A stretch of DNA of 64,000 nucleotides, from assembly GCF_030263895.1 (NCBI RefSeq), contig NZ_CP127161.1:310001-374000 (forward strand), written 5' to 3'. Below, piece after piece: positions 45,014-54,018 of the stretch; within the stretch, counting starts at the first letter, position 1; the number at the start of each line of letters is the position of its first letter. The translations under genes were made by a program, and so were the position numbers. The stretch comes from Proteiniborus sp. MB09-C3. GTDB lineage: Bacteria > Bacillota > Clostridia > Tissierellales > Proteiniboraceae. The notes beneath the pieces were generated by a model. The model did no database searches, was not told the DNA's origin, and worked only from the letters and a program-made list of their open reading frames with translations.

Positions 45014-45658
45014 TCACTTGTATTCCACAAAGCCAAGTTTATCATCTAATGATTCTCCCGTTAAAGGATTTTTAGGTGAGTGAATATTCATGACAAATCC
45101 ACTTTCACCAAAGCGCCCTTTTTTGTTTTCGTCGAAATATTCATCATCCATAGCTATGTGCTTAATACGGCCACATACTATGCAACACTTACTACCTTCA
45201 TAAAGAGGCTTAATCCATTCCAAAGTGCACTCTAGATTTAAAAAGCATTCCTTAATTCTAGGTGCATTGATTGAAACTGCTTCTTCAGCTGTTAATCCAC
45301 TTTCTACTATCTCATCAACCTCATATTTATTATTTTCAATTGTGCTATAACATTTTTCCCAGATTTCTTTACTTGGAAAGTTAATGCAAAACTCTTTATT
45401 TTTAGTTATATCTTTAATCGTATGTCCATATTCTATAGGAACACCACCCATTATACAAAAATGACCTCCCTCTTCTCCTGAAAAAGAAGACCATGAATGT
45501 AAGCATGCATTAGGTAAACCATTTTCTTTGTAAGTAGTAATCAAGAATATAGGCATAGGTATACCTACAAGATACTCTGCCCAGTTAAAAACCTCATACT
45601 GTCCCTCCCAAGTAGTAGCAAATGCTTCTGGCTTTTTGTTCTCAAACTCATGTTTCAT
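45014..45658 (-). CDS. Flavin reductase-like FMN-binding protein
   Basis: A 214-residue protein of the flavin reductase/FMN-binding split-barrel family. Recognisable are VGIPMPIFLITTYKENGLPN near the N-terminus and FCINFPSKEIWEK in the FMN-binding barrel. Such proteins bind FMN and reduce it or act as small oxidoreductases. GAGGGGG lies 8-9 nt before the ATG at 45658. The gene begins just inside the 25-nt gap after the WYL-controlled gene of unknown function, so both may be one transcript. Confidence 0.82.
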   Translation of the reverse strand: MKHEFENKKPEAFATTWEGQYEVFNWAEYLVGIPMPIFLITTYKENGLPNACLHSWSSFSGEEGGHFCIMGGVPIEYGHTIKDITKNKEFCINFPSKEIWEKCYSTIENNKYEVDEIVESGLTAEEAVSINAPRIKECFLNLECTLEWIKPLYEGSKCCIVCGRIKHIAMDDEYFDENKKGRFGESGFVMNIHSPKNPLTGESLDDKLGFVEYK

Positions 45659-45683
45659 TATATTTTCCCCCTCTCTTAATAGA

Positions 45684-46373
45684 CTAAAATCCAATAAATG
45701 ATCTTATTTTCTTTGCCCCAGCACGTGGAGTAATATCTTTAATTCTCGCAATTATTTCTTCTATTGCATCCTCTGGTTTTATACCAATAGACTCCTCTAT
45801 TAGCTCATTTCCTGCCCATGCTTCTACAGTGGAATATACAGTAGAGGACCAACCATAAGCCTCTCCTTTAGAGTTCATTTTTCGTTTCGTCCCATTTACT
45901 GTTAAAAACATCCACATCTGTAACTCAGACATGGCAGATTCATATTTCGAGTCTAGCTCCTTTGTAAAACCACCTAATGATCTAATTTCATGTGTAGCCA
46001 AGCTTTCATGTTCCTCAAACAGGCTATATATTTGCTTAGCATGATTACTTAGCAAACCATCTGAATACAGCTCTAAAAAGCTTCTTCCTTTTCTTCTAGC
46101 TGCGAGAAACTTAGGATACCATTCTAGAGAGATAAATCCTGGTTTCTTACCAAATAGCTTTGCATATGCTGCTTTATGATCTCTTTCAATATTGATTCGC
46201 CACTGCCAGGGATCTGATGGTAAATCAGTATGCCACTGCTCTGGCCTTGTTAAATCTGAAAGGTTTATAAAGTCAATGCAATTATTTGACAAGGGCATAA
46301 ATCCTAAATCTTCGACTATTGAAACAAAATCACTATATTCAGTAATTTTTGTGTCCGTGTAATTATTAGACAT
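45684..46373 (-). CDS. Conserved protein of unknown function (possibly AlkZ-related)
   Basis: A 229-residue soluble protein (SDLTRPEQWHTDLPSDPWQW, then FISLEWYPKFLAARRKGRS and YGWSSTVYSTVEAW). I recognise it as a conserved clostridial/bacillar protein; a relation to winged-helix AlkZ-like proteins is possible but weak. AAAGGAG is 10 nt before the ATG at 46373. It is encoded directly behind WYL regulator 2, with a palindrome over its promoter, so it is the likely regulatory target together with the flavin reductase. Confidence 0.6.
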   Translation of the reverse strand: MSNNYTDTKITEYSDFVSIVEDLGFMPLSNNCIDFINLSDLTRPEQWHTDLPSDPWQWRINIERDHKAAYAKLFGKKPGFISLEWYPKFLAARRKGRSFLELYSDGLLSNHAKQIYSLFEEHESLATHEIRSLGGFTKELDSKYESAMSELQMWMFLTVNGTKRKMNSKGEAYGWSSTVYSTVEAWAGNELIEESIGIKPEDAIEEIIARIKDITPRAGAKKIRSFIGF

Positions 46374-46458
46374 GATACTTATCTCCTTTCCTTCATTCCG
46401 AAAAATTATTAGAAAAACAATTTTCAATATGAACTAATAATTGTGCTTTATTGGCATC

Positions 46459-46499
46459 AGCATAACATAATGAACATGTCAACTGTGTGTCATGTTCAT
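46459..46499 (-). promoter_or_regulatory. Promoter with overlapping WYL-type palindrome (target of WYL regulator 2)
   Basis: Dyad ATGAACATG...CATGTTCAT (46470-46499) with core, on the minus strand, CA-CACAGT-TG, then TATGCT (46459-46464) 15 nt after the core TG. The dyad includes TTGACA. It starts inside the stop codon region of the WYL gene. Confidence 0.65.
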
Positions 46500-47404
46500 T
46501 TATACATATCTAAAATATTTTTTGCATTAGCCTTTAATTCGTCAACTATGGATTTCGGTGATAACACATATGCTTTATCGCCAAAGCTTCGAATAAAATC
46601 CATTGCATATTGATGGTTGTTATAGAATAAAGAAAATTTAATCTGATTATCTTCCGTGATTTCATAAGAATAGACACCATAATGATCAACAATTTGATAT
46701 TCAAGAGAACGGTCAATAAGCATTGTTATTACTTTTTTATCATCTTGAAAATAATTATCCAAGTTAAGACTTTCTGTCGGAATATTTCTAGGAATAAAAT
46801 TCATATCAGTAATTTTAAGATTGTTCATTCTATTCAGTTTAAAAAGCCTAAAGTCCTCTCTTAATTCACAGTATCCAAAGACGTACCATGCAGACCACTT
46901 AAAGGTAATAAAGCAAGGTTCTATATGCCTACTGGAAGTTCCTTTTGTAGAAAAATAATCAAAAACAACCTCACGGCTATTATTTATTGCTTCTCTTAAA
47001 AGATTTATTTTCTGAGAAAGACTTGTTTTGTAAAAAGAAGTTAAATCGATAAAAATATTATTGCTAATGGAAATAACGTCTTCATGCTTTAGAGATAATT
47101 TATCTAGTAAAAGATTAATCTTTGAATCATTTGATATGCTTTCAATGCTTTTTAAGCCGATTATTATATTGCCTAGCTCATCACTGGTTAATATGTTCTT
47201 ATCCAGCTTATAACCCTCAGCAATACTGATTCCTCCACCGCCGCCTTGATATGTGATTATTGGTATACCTGCATTACATATGCTTTCAATATCCCTATGA
47301 ATGGTACGAATGGATACCTCAAATTTTTCGGCTAAAATCTTTGCTGTTGTTCTTTCGTTATTTAAGAGTACTGTTATTATTCCAAGAAGTCTGTCTATTT
47401 TCAT
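46496..47404 (-). CDS. WYL-domain transcriptional regulator 2 (HTH_11 + WYL)
   Basis: A 302-residue regulator with an N-terminal winged helix (KIDRLLGIITVLLNNERTTA, AEKFEVSIRTIHRDIESICN), the WYL domain (FKWSAWYVFGYCELREDFR) and a C-terminal WCX tail (FIRSFGDKAYVLSPKSIVDE). It is full length and closely resembles WYL regulator 1. AAGGATG precedes the ATG at 47404. Its stop touches a palindrome that overlaps the promoter of the next gene on the same strand, so it probably controls 45014-46373. Confidence 0.92.
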   Translation of the reverse strand: MKIDRLLGIITVLLNNERTTAKILAEKFEVSIRTIHRDIESICNAGIPIITYQGGGGGISIAEGYKLDKNILTSDELGNIIIGLKSIESISNDSKINLLLDKLSLKHEDVISISNNIFIDLTSFYKTSLSQKINLLREAINNSREVVFDYFSTKGTSSRHIEPCFITFKWSAWYVFGYCELREDFRLFKLNRMNNLKITDMNFIPRNIPTESLNLDNYFQDDKKVITMLIDRSLEYQIVDHYGVYSYEITEDNQIKFSLFYNNHQYAMDFIRSFGDKAYVLSPKSIVDELKANAKNILDMYK

Positions 47405-47743
47405 ATGATACATCATCCTTATCTATATACGTTTATATTTTTTAAGATATAATTTTTGCACACATTGAGCGCCATGGCAAAAATTATACCTCTTATAATG
47501 TAATTAGCTTATCTACCTGCTTCTACAGTTATTAAAGCAAAAGCATAAGTCGATATGCTTAATAATATTCTTTATCTATGTTTGAAAGTTCGATTATTAT
47601 TTATAAGAATACATGCAGTACTCTCATCGATAACAGTCCTATAAATATCCTTAATTCTACATTTACTCCCTAATTCCTTCCATTGATATTCATCGATTCC
47701 AAATCAATCTCATGTAAACAAATATTATTTTAGAAAAAATAAA
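47405..47743. other. Intergenic region without recognisable gene
   Basis: No ORF with a start signal and no strong hairpin; it should contain the promoter of WYL regulator 2. Confidence 0.3.
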
Positions 47744-47767
47744 GGCTTACACTCCCTGAGGTAAGCC
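47744..47767 (-). terminator. Intrinsic terminator after the ABC-2 operon
   Basis: GGCTTAC-10 nt-GTAAGCC, followed by TTTATTTTTT on the minus strand. Confidence 0.78.
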
Positions 47768-47805
47768 ATACTAAATCTCTATATGATTCATATAAAAGTA
47801 TCTTC

Positions 47806-48600
47806 TTAATAAATATCAAGAGTTGCTTTGTTTTTAGCCAATCCTTCCATAATCTTTAGTGTTATATAGGCAATAATACAGTATGACACTCCAATTACTA
47901 ACTCTTTAAATATATACATGCCTACAGCTTCATAGGATACTATGGCAGGGCTAATAAGTAGTCTTGATGCCTTCAATGCATTAGTTAGTGGCAGTATATG
48001 ACTTATCCTTTCGAGGAAAAACGGAAGCTTTTCTGTAGGGAAATTAACACCGCTCAGACTCATTAGTAGCATAGAAGACAAATTTAGTAATAAATTTATA
48101 TCCCTTGTTACAAGCCCTATACTACCAATAAATAATCCCATGGAGCATGCCGTAAATATAGCAGCAATTAATGATATTAAAAAATAAGGTATAGTATGTA
48201 AAGGTATCCTTAAATTCAAGAAAACAATTCCTGTCAGCAAGCCTATAAATACAGTTATCATGCCGTCTAATATATGAAATGTAGATTTTGATACAAACAG
48301 CTTGAACTTATTGGCTGGAGAAGCTATAAGAATTTTTAAAGTCCCTACGCTTCTTTCAGAAATCAAATTGACTCCCACACCAAAAAAGGCATTGTACATA
48401 CAAAGCACAAATGCATTCCCTATTACAAAGGGAGTTATATCTATGTTTCCATAGGCATGTTTGGCTACTAAAGAGAAAAATAATACCTGAAATATTGGAT
48501 TTATAACCTTAACTAGTACATAAATTTCTGGTTTTAAAAAACCATATAATCCCTTAAATGAATACAGTCCATTTCTGTATGATCTTTTCAAGCTATCCAT
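47806..48600 (-). CDS. ABC-2 type transporter permease (second subunit)
   Basis: A 264-residue membrane protein with six helices of the ABC-2 permease fold; ISERSVGTLKILIASPANKF is the conserved cytoplasmic coupling segment. GGGGGTG precedes the ATG at 48600, 1 nt after the stop of the first permease gene. With the other permease and the ATPase it makes a heteromeric exporter for drugs, peptides or lipids. Substrate unknown. Confidence 0.87.
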   Translation of the reverse strand: MDSLKRSYRNGLYSFKGLYGFLKPEIYVLVKVINPIFQVLFFSLVAKHAYGNIDITPFVIGNAFVLCMYNAFFGVGVNLISERSVGTLKILIASPANKFKLFVSKSTFHILDGMITVFIGLLTGIVFLNLRIPLHTIPYFLISLIAAIFTACSMGLFIGSIGLVTRDINLLLNLSSMLLMSLSGVNFPTEKLPFFLERISHILPLTNALKASRLLISPAIVSYEAVGMYIFKELVIGVSYCIIAYITLKIMEGLAKNKATLDIY

Positions 48601-48601
48601 A

Positions 48602-49384
48602 CTAGCTCACCCCCAGAGTTGCTTCTATTCTTGTGCGCTTATCTACTTTTGAAAACAAAACCTTACTAGCTATAAGATAGACAGCCGATATAAAAAACAG
48701 GATAAACATTTTTTTATAAAATGTAGAAAAATCGTCAATACCTAAGGAGCTTTCCCTCAATATATCTATCGCCCAAGTAGGTGATAATACATAGCTTAAA
48801 GGCTTTATGAAAGATGGCAATATATCTATGGGAAATACAAAGCCACATAAAATAAACATAGGGTATTCCAAGCAGTTCATTAAGGCTCTAGCATTTTTAG
48901 AAAGAGTAAATATAGGAGCAATAAGCAGAGCTATAGATATGAAGGAAAATATCATTAAAATGAAGCTTATTAAAAATAGAAATCCATGCTCTATATGTAA
49001 AGAACCATTAAAAAGCACTTTAGTAAATACTAGGCTTAATATCATTCCAGTCAAACCTAAAAAAGTATTTGCTAAAACTTTTCCTAAAACTATAGTTGTA
49101 AACTTTGAAGGACTAGAAACTAAATTTTCCAAGGTTCCCATATAGCGTTCTCTTTCTATATCTCCTGCTGAAGAAAAACAAATAGAACTCCAAAGGCTGG
49201 TAAGTCCACTTCCTAAGATAACATAGTTTACGTAATTGATATAAGATGATTCCCGATATACCATATAGAGAATAAAAGTATATATTAAAGGCTGAACTAT
49301 TATACAAAACCTAAAAGTAGCTCTAGAAAGAGATTGAGATAGGTGAAGCTTAAAGGTAGAAAACACTACTTTTAAATTAAGCAA
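48602..49384 (-). CDS. ABC-2 type transporter permease (first subunit)
   Basis: About 260 residues with six membrane helices and the same coupling motif (DIERERYMGTLENLVSSPSK). It is paralogous to the next gene. The start is either the TTG at 49384 (8 nt after AGGAGG) or an ATG at 49390 that is only 2 nt from that site; both overlap the ATPase stop, which suggests coupled translation. Confidence 0.86.
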   Translation of the reverse strand: MLNLKVVFSTFKLHLSQSLSRATFRFCIIVQPLIYTFILYMVYRESSYINYVNYVILGSGLTSLWSSICFSSAGDIERERYMGTLENLVSSPSKFTTIVLGKVLANTFLGLTGMILSLVFTKVLFNGSLHIEHGFLFLISFILMIFSFISIALLIAPIFTLSKNARALMNCLEYPMFILCGFVFPIDILPSFIKPLSYVLSPTWAIDILRESSLGIDDFSTFYKKMFILFFISAVYLIASKVLFSKVDKRTRIEATLGVS

Positions 49385-50153
49385 TTGCATTCCCTCCTAT
49401 AAGCTTTATGTAAACCTCTTCAAGGGAACCATTTTCATCCTCAAGATACTTAAGTTTTAATTGCTTGGGAGTATCTATATCAATTAATTCTCCGTTATTA
49501 ATTATGGCAATTCTATCACACAATTCATCTGCCTCATGCATATAATGAGTAGTCAGAAGTATAGTTTTTCCTTCCTCTTTAAGCTTTAGTATAATATTTC
49601 TTAAATCCTTAGCACCAATAGGATCCAATCCAATAGTAGGCTCATCTAAAAATAAAATCCTTGGATCATTTATTAATCCTCTTGCTATTTGAAGTCTTTG
49701 CTTCATTCCCTTAGAAAAGCTTTCTACCTTTTCATGTTCTCTTCCCTGTAGATTTACTAATTTTATCAGTTTAGGTATACGTTCCTTTAAAACTCTCCCT
49801 GGAACTTTATAAATATCACCAAAATATTGAAGGTTTTCATAAGCAGAAAGCCTCCAATATAGTCCTCTCTCTCCTCCAAAAATAAAGTTTATCTTATCTC
49901 TTATGAACTTTTCCTCTCCAAAACAATCATAGCCAAAAATTTTTGCCTTTCCTGAAGATGGAGCCAAAAGAGTAGTTAACACCTTAATAGCAGTAGTTTT
50001 TCCTGCTCCATTTGGTCCCAATAACCCAAATATTTCTCCTTCATCTACTGTAAAAGATATTCCTCTTAAAGCTTCAATAGTTTTTTTCTTTGTCATTCCT
50101 AAAGTCCCCTCGTAGGTTCTCTTTAGATTATCTACTTCTATAGCTACACTCAT
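49377..50153 (-). CDS. ABC transporter ATP-binding protein (drug/ABC-2 exporter type)
   Basis: A 258-residue ATPase: Walker A GPNGAGKTT, a variant signature SFSKGMKQR, Walker B ILFLDEPTIGLD and switch His in LTTHYMHEADEL, as in NatA/DrrA-like ATPases of ABC-2 exporters. AAAGGAGG is 6-7 nt before the ATG at 50153; the ORF extends 10 codons further without support. A consensus promoter with a palindrome at the start site lies 60-90 nt upstream. First gene of the three-gene exporter operon. Confidence 0.92.
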   Translation of the reverse strand: MSVAIEVDNLKRTYEGTLGMTKKKTIEALRGISFTVDEGEIFGLLGPNGAGKTTAIKVLTTLLAPSSGKAKIFGYDCFGEEKFIRDKINFIFGGERGLYWRLSAYENLQYFGDIYKVPGRVLKERIPKLIKLVNLQGREHEKVESFSKGMKQRLQIARGLINDPRILFLDEPTIGLDPIGAKDLRNIILKLKEEGKTILLTTHYMHEADELCDRIAIINNGELIDIDTPKQLKLKYLEDENGSLEEVYIKLIGGNAIA

Positions 50154-50196
50154 TTCACAACCTCCTTTGAATAAAAAATACAATTGTTTTATGTAT

Positions 50197-50243
50197 ATCT
50201 AATTAGATGATTATATTATAAGTTTCTTCTATACTTATGTCAA
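50197..50243 (-). promoter_or_regulatory. Consensus SigA promoter plus palindrome for the ABC-2 exporter operon
   Basis: Minus strand: TTGACA (50238-50243), 17 nt, TATAAT (50215-50220), both perfect. The palindrome ATCTAATTAGAT (50197-50208) covers the expected start site, a natural place for repression by the ArsR-type regulator encoded upstream. Confidence 0.8.
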
Positions 50244-50256
50244 TAGAATTGCTCAT

Positions 50257-50313
50257 AAAAATAAAGACTGCTAAAGATCAATACTTCTCTAATCTTCAAC
50301 AGCCTTTATTTTT
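50257..50313 (-). terminator. Intrinsic terminator after the ArsR-type regulator
   Basis: AAAAATAAAGACTG / CAGCCTTTATTTTT with one mismatch and a partly paired loop; separates regulator and exporter transcripts. Confidence 0.75.
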
Positions 50314-50324
50314 CCATATAAAAT

Positions 50325-51335
50325 TTAGTGTTTATCATTTTTAAATCTAGATGATAGATTATTTATAAACTTATCCATGGAATTATAATTTATACTATAG
50401 TATTTAGAATTTTTTACTCGTTCCTCATTAGTAAATCCAGCTTCTTTTAATTTATCAATATGATGAGATATGGTCGGAGTTGAAAGGCCTAATTTACTAG
50501 CCAAATCTTTTCCAGTCATAGGAGCTTCCTTAGATAATAGCTCTATGATTTCAAATCTAGTTTCATCTGATATTGTCTTCAAAATATTTATTATATCTTT
50601 CTTAGTAAAATCTTTATGATTAAGTGAATAGATTAATATCTGATCTTTTCCAAAAAATCTTATGGCCTTTATATTTATAAGACAGCTTGGAATAAAAATA
50701 AAATCTTCATAAGGACCCCTGTTCCTGAAAGTTTTGCCCATAATCTTTTGAGACAATTCCAGAGGCTCTATAGTTAAAAGAGAGCTTTCTAGCCCTGGCA
50801 ATTCGTCATAGATTTTAATCATTGTTTCTTCATAATAGCTTATAAATTCCTCTGTATATAAGCCATCTAAGCAGGAGAAAAACTCCTGTAAAAACAAATC
50901 TTTATTAGAAAACAAACCCTTTAAAGCTAAATAATTGGTACTTATATCACCATATTCCGAATATAATTTATTTAAGTTTTCATCGTCCTGTAGTGCTAGC
51001 TTTAGAAATTCTTTATCTATATATTGCCCATAGAAAGTATAAAAAAAGTCTTCATCCTTTAAGCTAAGTACATAGCTTTTATAAGCTTCTAAATTATTAA
51101 AGTTCTTATTAAGCAAAAGAAACTCTAGCATTCCATATCCATTAAAAGGCAAGGAATTTGTTATTTCTCCTAAAAACCTATAATTCTTTTGTATACTTTT
51201 AATATAATCCTCTGTATAGATATCTGAATATTTATTGGAATTATTGTTATAAAAAATATTTATTAAAATAGAGACTAAGTCTACAACAATGGAATGTGTA
51301 AAATAACAGTTATTTCTGCTGCTAATCTCTTTCAT
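50325..51335 (-). CDS. ArsR-type winged-helix regulator with long N-terminal sensor domain
   Basis: A 336-residue regulator. The ArsR winged helix is at the C-terminus (about 240-325: ILKTISDETRFEIIELLSKE, PMTGKDLASKLGLSTPTISH), preceded by about 230 residues of helical domain without known motifs, presumably the ligand sensor. AGGGTG precedes the ATG at 51335. It is separated by a terminator from the ABC-2 exporter genes it most likely controls. The same architecture recurs at 61742-62839 beside another exporter. Confidence 0.85.
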   Translation of the reverse strand: MKEISSRNNCYFTHSIVVDLVSILINIFYNNNSNKYSDIYTEDYIKSIQKNYRFLGEITNSLPFNGYGMLEFLLLNKNFNNLEAYKSYVLSLKDEDFFYTFYGQYIDKEFLKLALQDDENLNKLYSEYGDISTNYLALKGLFSNKDLFLQEFFSCLDGLYTEEFISYYEETMIKIYDELPGLESSLLTIEPLELSQKIMGKTFRNRGPYEDFIFIPSCLINIKAIRFFGKDQILIYSLNHKDFTKKDIINILKTISDETRFEIIELLSKEAPMTGKDLASKLGLSTPTISHHIDKLKEAGFTNEERVKNSKYYSINYNSMDKFINNLSSRFKNDKH

Positions 51336-51865
51336 TAAGCTCACCCTTTTATTTTATCCTATGGTAAGATTGTATAATAAATCTATGTTAATTGCTATAT
51401 GAGTTTACTGTTGTGTTATTATTAGCACTTATCTTTTTTACAAATAGTATTCTCTAAAATAGCAATTGCCGCTATTACAATGTCAGGTAACTTTGACACT
51501 TATTAAAGATTTCTTTACATACTTGATAATTTTGCACGATAAAAATTATAAGTACTGTAAAAAACTCTTACCTATACTGCTAGGTAAGAGTTTCAACACA
51601 ACATATATTCACAATTTTTGTAATGACAAGAAGTCTACGTTATTTATGATACGGTCCACCATATCGCTGTAACTGAGGTTTTGTTATGTTAGTTACGGTG
51701 CTTGCCACCTTAATCCAATATAATATATATCAGTTTAGCCTGATTCAATTCGAACCATTCTATCGTTCCTGCTTCAAAGCATCATGACAGTAAGAATAAG
51801 ACAAATGAAACGTCCCCACATCATCTTTTTTCCATTATTTGTCACATGAAAATTATCGCATAAAT
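51336..51865. other. Intergenic region with one hairpin, no clear gene
   Basis: Apart from the hairpin at 51562-51593 only a tiny minus-strand frame (about 51640-51708, ending PQLQRYGGPYHK) looks coding-like, without a good start. The promoter of the ArsR-type regulator must lie here. Confidence 0.3.
51562..51593 (-). terminator. Intrinsic terminator upstream of the ArsR-type gene
   Basis: AAACTCTTACCTA / TAGGTAAGAGTTT, perfect 13-bp stem with a 6-nt loop and a T run on the minus strand. The transcript it ends is not obvious (the GNAT gene ends 270 nt upstream). Confidence 0.75.
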
Positions 51866-52618
51866 TTAACTATCTAATTTTTTTGAATACACTTCTGCCC
51901 ATGCAGGAAAAAATCCAGCATTTATAGCAATATTCCTAGAAATTATATGAGACACTGAGGTTCCATAAAAAGGTACCTTTCCACGCTTTAAAAGTTCATG
52001 TTTTAATAATGCAACTAGATTTGTACCAATACCTTTTCCTCTATATTCAGGTAACACATCAATACCAATTTGGCATAAGGTTTTACTATCTTCACTAGCC
52101 CCTGCCATACCCATTATATTATCACCATCAAGAGCAGCGACTCCAAGAATATCAGGGTAATTCTCATCAAAAACAAAAGCTTCATCAAATCTGCTATCAT
52201 CCTCAAATTGTAATATCTCTTGTTTTTCAAACCATTTTGTTGTAGCAATTGGTTTTATATCACAAGTGACAGGATTGGGTAGATAAAAGTGAGGCATTTC
52301 ATCAATTTCATGACCAAATTCTCTTAATTTATTATCTATAGCTCTAAGTTTACCATAGTCAAACAGCCAGCTGGCATCTCGTTTTAGAATCTTTTCTTCA
52401 AGCCAAGGTCTTATTTTGTCATCAGCACAGATTATTGCCCTTCCTCCTATACTAATTATTTTAAGAAAGCAGCCATCACTTTCATAAATACGCCTACCCT
52501 CTAGAAGTTTATTTTCAGTAATTGTATTTCCCTCTTTTTCAAAGTCTAAGAGTTGACAATTATAATCAAGTGCCAATTGTCTTTTTGCTATACTAAGTAT
52601 TTCAACTTTTGTATACAT
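51866..52618 (-). CDS. GNAT family acetyltransferase with N-terminal cap domain
   Basis: A 250-residue protein: an N-terminal domain (1-130, AKRQLALDYNCQLLDFEKEG) of a kind found before some GNAT domains, and a C-terminal GNAT domain with the acetyl-CoA loop DVLPEYRGKGIGTNLVALLK (about 190-210). The ATG at 52618 follows GGAAGTG. Divergent from an AraC-type regulator gene; substrate unknown. Confidence 0.83.
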   Translation of the reverse strand: MYTKVEILSIAKRQLALDYNCQLLDFEKEGNTITENKLLEGRRIYESDGCFLKIISIGGRAIICADDKIRPWLEEKILKRDASWLFDYGKLRAIDNKLREFGHEIDEMPHFYLPNPVTCDIKPIATTKWFEKQEILQFEDDSRFDEAFVFDENYPDILGVAALDGDNIMGMAGASEDSKTLCQIGIDVLPEYRGKGIGTNLVALLKHELLKRGKVPFYGTSVSHIISRNIAINAGFFPAWAEVYSKKLDS

Positions 52619-52860
52619 AATTTCACACTTCCAATCTTTAATTATCATTTTCTACATCTATGTATTTTAGAATATATATAATTTTACCATTATTTTATAT
52701 ACGAATCAATTAATCTATTTATACTTAGGAATATCATATAAGAGTTTCTTTAGTTTTAAATAATAATTGCTATCTTAGCAAAATAGGAAAAGGAACTTAT
52801 TAGAAAGTATGTTAACATATAATTACCGTACAGAAATTGAGCCTTCGAAGGAGGGATTCT

Positions 52861-53760
52861 TTGGACTATATAGATTTAATCCAAAATACCATAGACTATA
52901 TCGACGATAATATTTGTGAAAAAATAACAGTTGATAAACTAGCAGAAATTGCAGGTTTCTCTACCTATCACTATTATAGGGTATTCTATAGCTTTGTCGG
53001 GATTCCTGTCATGGAATATGTAACAAGACGAAAACTTCAGTATGCTCTTTCTGAACTCAGCAATAATAAAAAGATATTTGATATTGCATTAGACTTTGGA
53101 TTTGAAACCCATGCAGGATTTACGAAAGCTTTTAAAAAACAATTTGGATATGCACCAAGCTTTTATAGGATGCACGCACCAATAGGCTTTCCACAAAAAG
53201 TAGACTTAAAAAAAGTTAAAATAAACAAAATTGGAGGTATCATAATGCAACCTAAAATAGTAAATAGAGATTCTTTTAAAATAGTTGGATATGAATTTAA
53301 AACTACACTAAGAAATAATGCTCATTCTAGAGATATTCCTGCATTTTGGGATCAATGTAACATAGAAGGTAAAGAAGCACTTTTATATAAGACGCAGAAT
53401 CCTCCTAGACATGGAGAATACGGTATTTGCGTGAATACCAATATGGAAACTGATGAATTTTCCTATGTATTAGGGATCGAAGTTACAAGCTTTGATAATG
53501 CATCAGAAGATATGTATACACTCGAAGTACCTGCTGCAACTTATGCTGTTTTTACCACTCCCTCTGTAGCTTCAGATGATGGCAGCTTTGTGAGTTCAAT
53601 CCAAGGCACATGGAAGTATATACTCGAAGAATGGTTTCCAAATTCCTGCTATGAAATTGATGATTCAAAGCTAGATTTTGAATTCTATGATGAACGCTGT
53701 CATCCTTGGGAATATGAAAAAATATGTATGGATATTTACATTCCAATCAAAAAAAGATAA
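52861..53760 (+). CDS. AraC family regulator with GyrI-like effector-binding domain
   Basis: A 299-residue regulator starting with TTG at 52861, 6 nt after AAGGAGG; the frame upstream overlaps this site. Residues 8-105 form the double helix-turn-helix of AraC proteins (LAEIAGFSTYHYYRVFYSFV and DFGFETHAGFTKAFKKQFGY). Residues 135-299 form a GyrI/AraC_E_bind domain, which binds hydrophobic drugs as in Rob and BmrR. It probably activates a multidrug response gene; the target is not evident nearby. A terminator follows. Confidence 0.92.
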   Translation: MDYIDLIQNTIDYIDDNICEKITVDKLAEIAGFSTYHYYRVFYSFVGIPVMEYVTRRKLQYALSELSNNKKIFDIALDFGFETHAGFTKAFKKQFGYAPSFYRMHAPIGFPQKVDLKKVKINKIGGIIMQPKIVNRDSFKIVGYEFKTTLRNNAHSRDIPAFWDQCNIEGKEALLYKTQNPPRHGEYGICVNTNMETDEFSYVLGIEVTSFDNASEDMYTLEVPAATYAVFTTPSVASDDGSFVSSIQGTWKYILEEWFPNSCYEIDDSKLDFEFYDERCHPWEYEKICMDIYIPIKKR

Positions 53761-53770
53761 ACAAGAAATA

Positions 53771-53819
53771 AATAAAACTGCAGGAAGATTTTCTATTTAA
53801 ATCATACTGTAGTTTTATT
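53771..53819 (+). terminator. Intrinsic terminator after the AraC/GyrI gene
   Basis: AATAAAACTGCAG / CTGTAGTTTTATT, one mismatch, 23-nt loop, followed by TT and A/T-rich sequence. Confidence 0.65.
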
Positions 53820-54018
53820 TTAAAATTATATATTAAAAATCGGGTAGTTACTCCAAATGCATTTTATAAATACTTGATGGGTATATAATATCTGTTCCCT
53901 TCTTTATGATTAATTTTAATCTTTTCTCATCTTTATATCAATTATTTCGTTACTAGTTACCCCTTTAACTATAATGGACTACTAGCATTGCTAGTAGCCC
54001 ATATATTTGGCAATATTC

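Noticed and set aside
51640-51708. Tiny ORF ending PQLQRYGGPYHK upstream of a terminator
   Set aside because: Only a GTG start with no usable ribosome binding site; could be the tail of a lost gene, but nothing supports expression.
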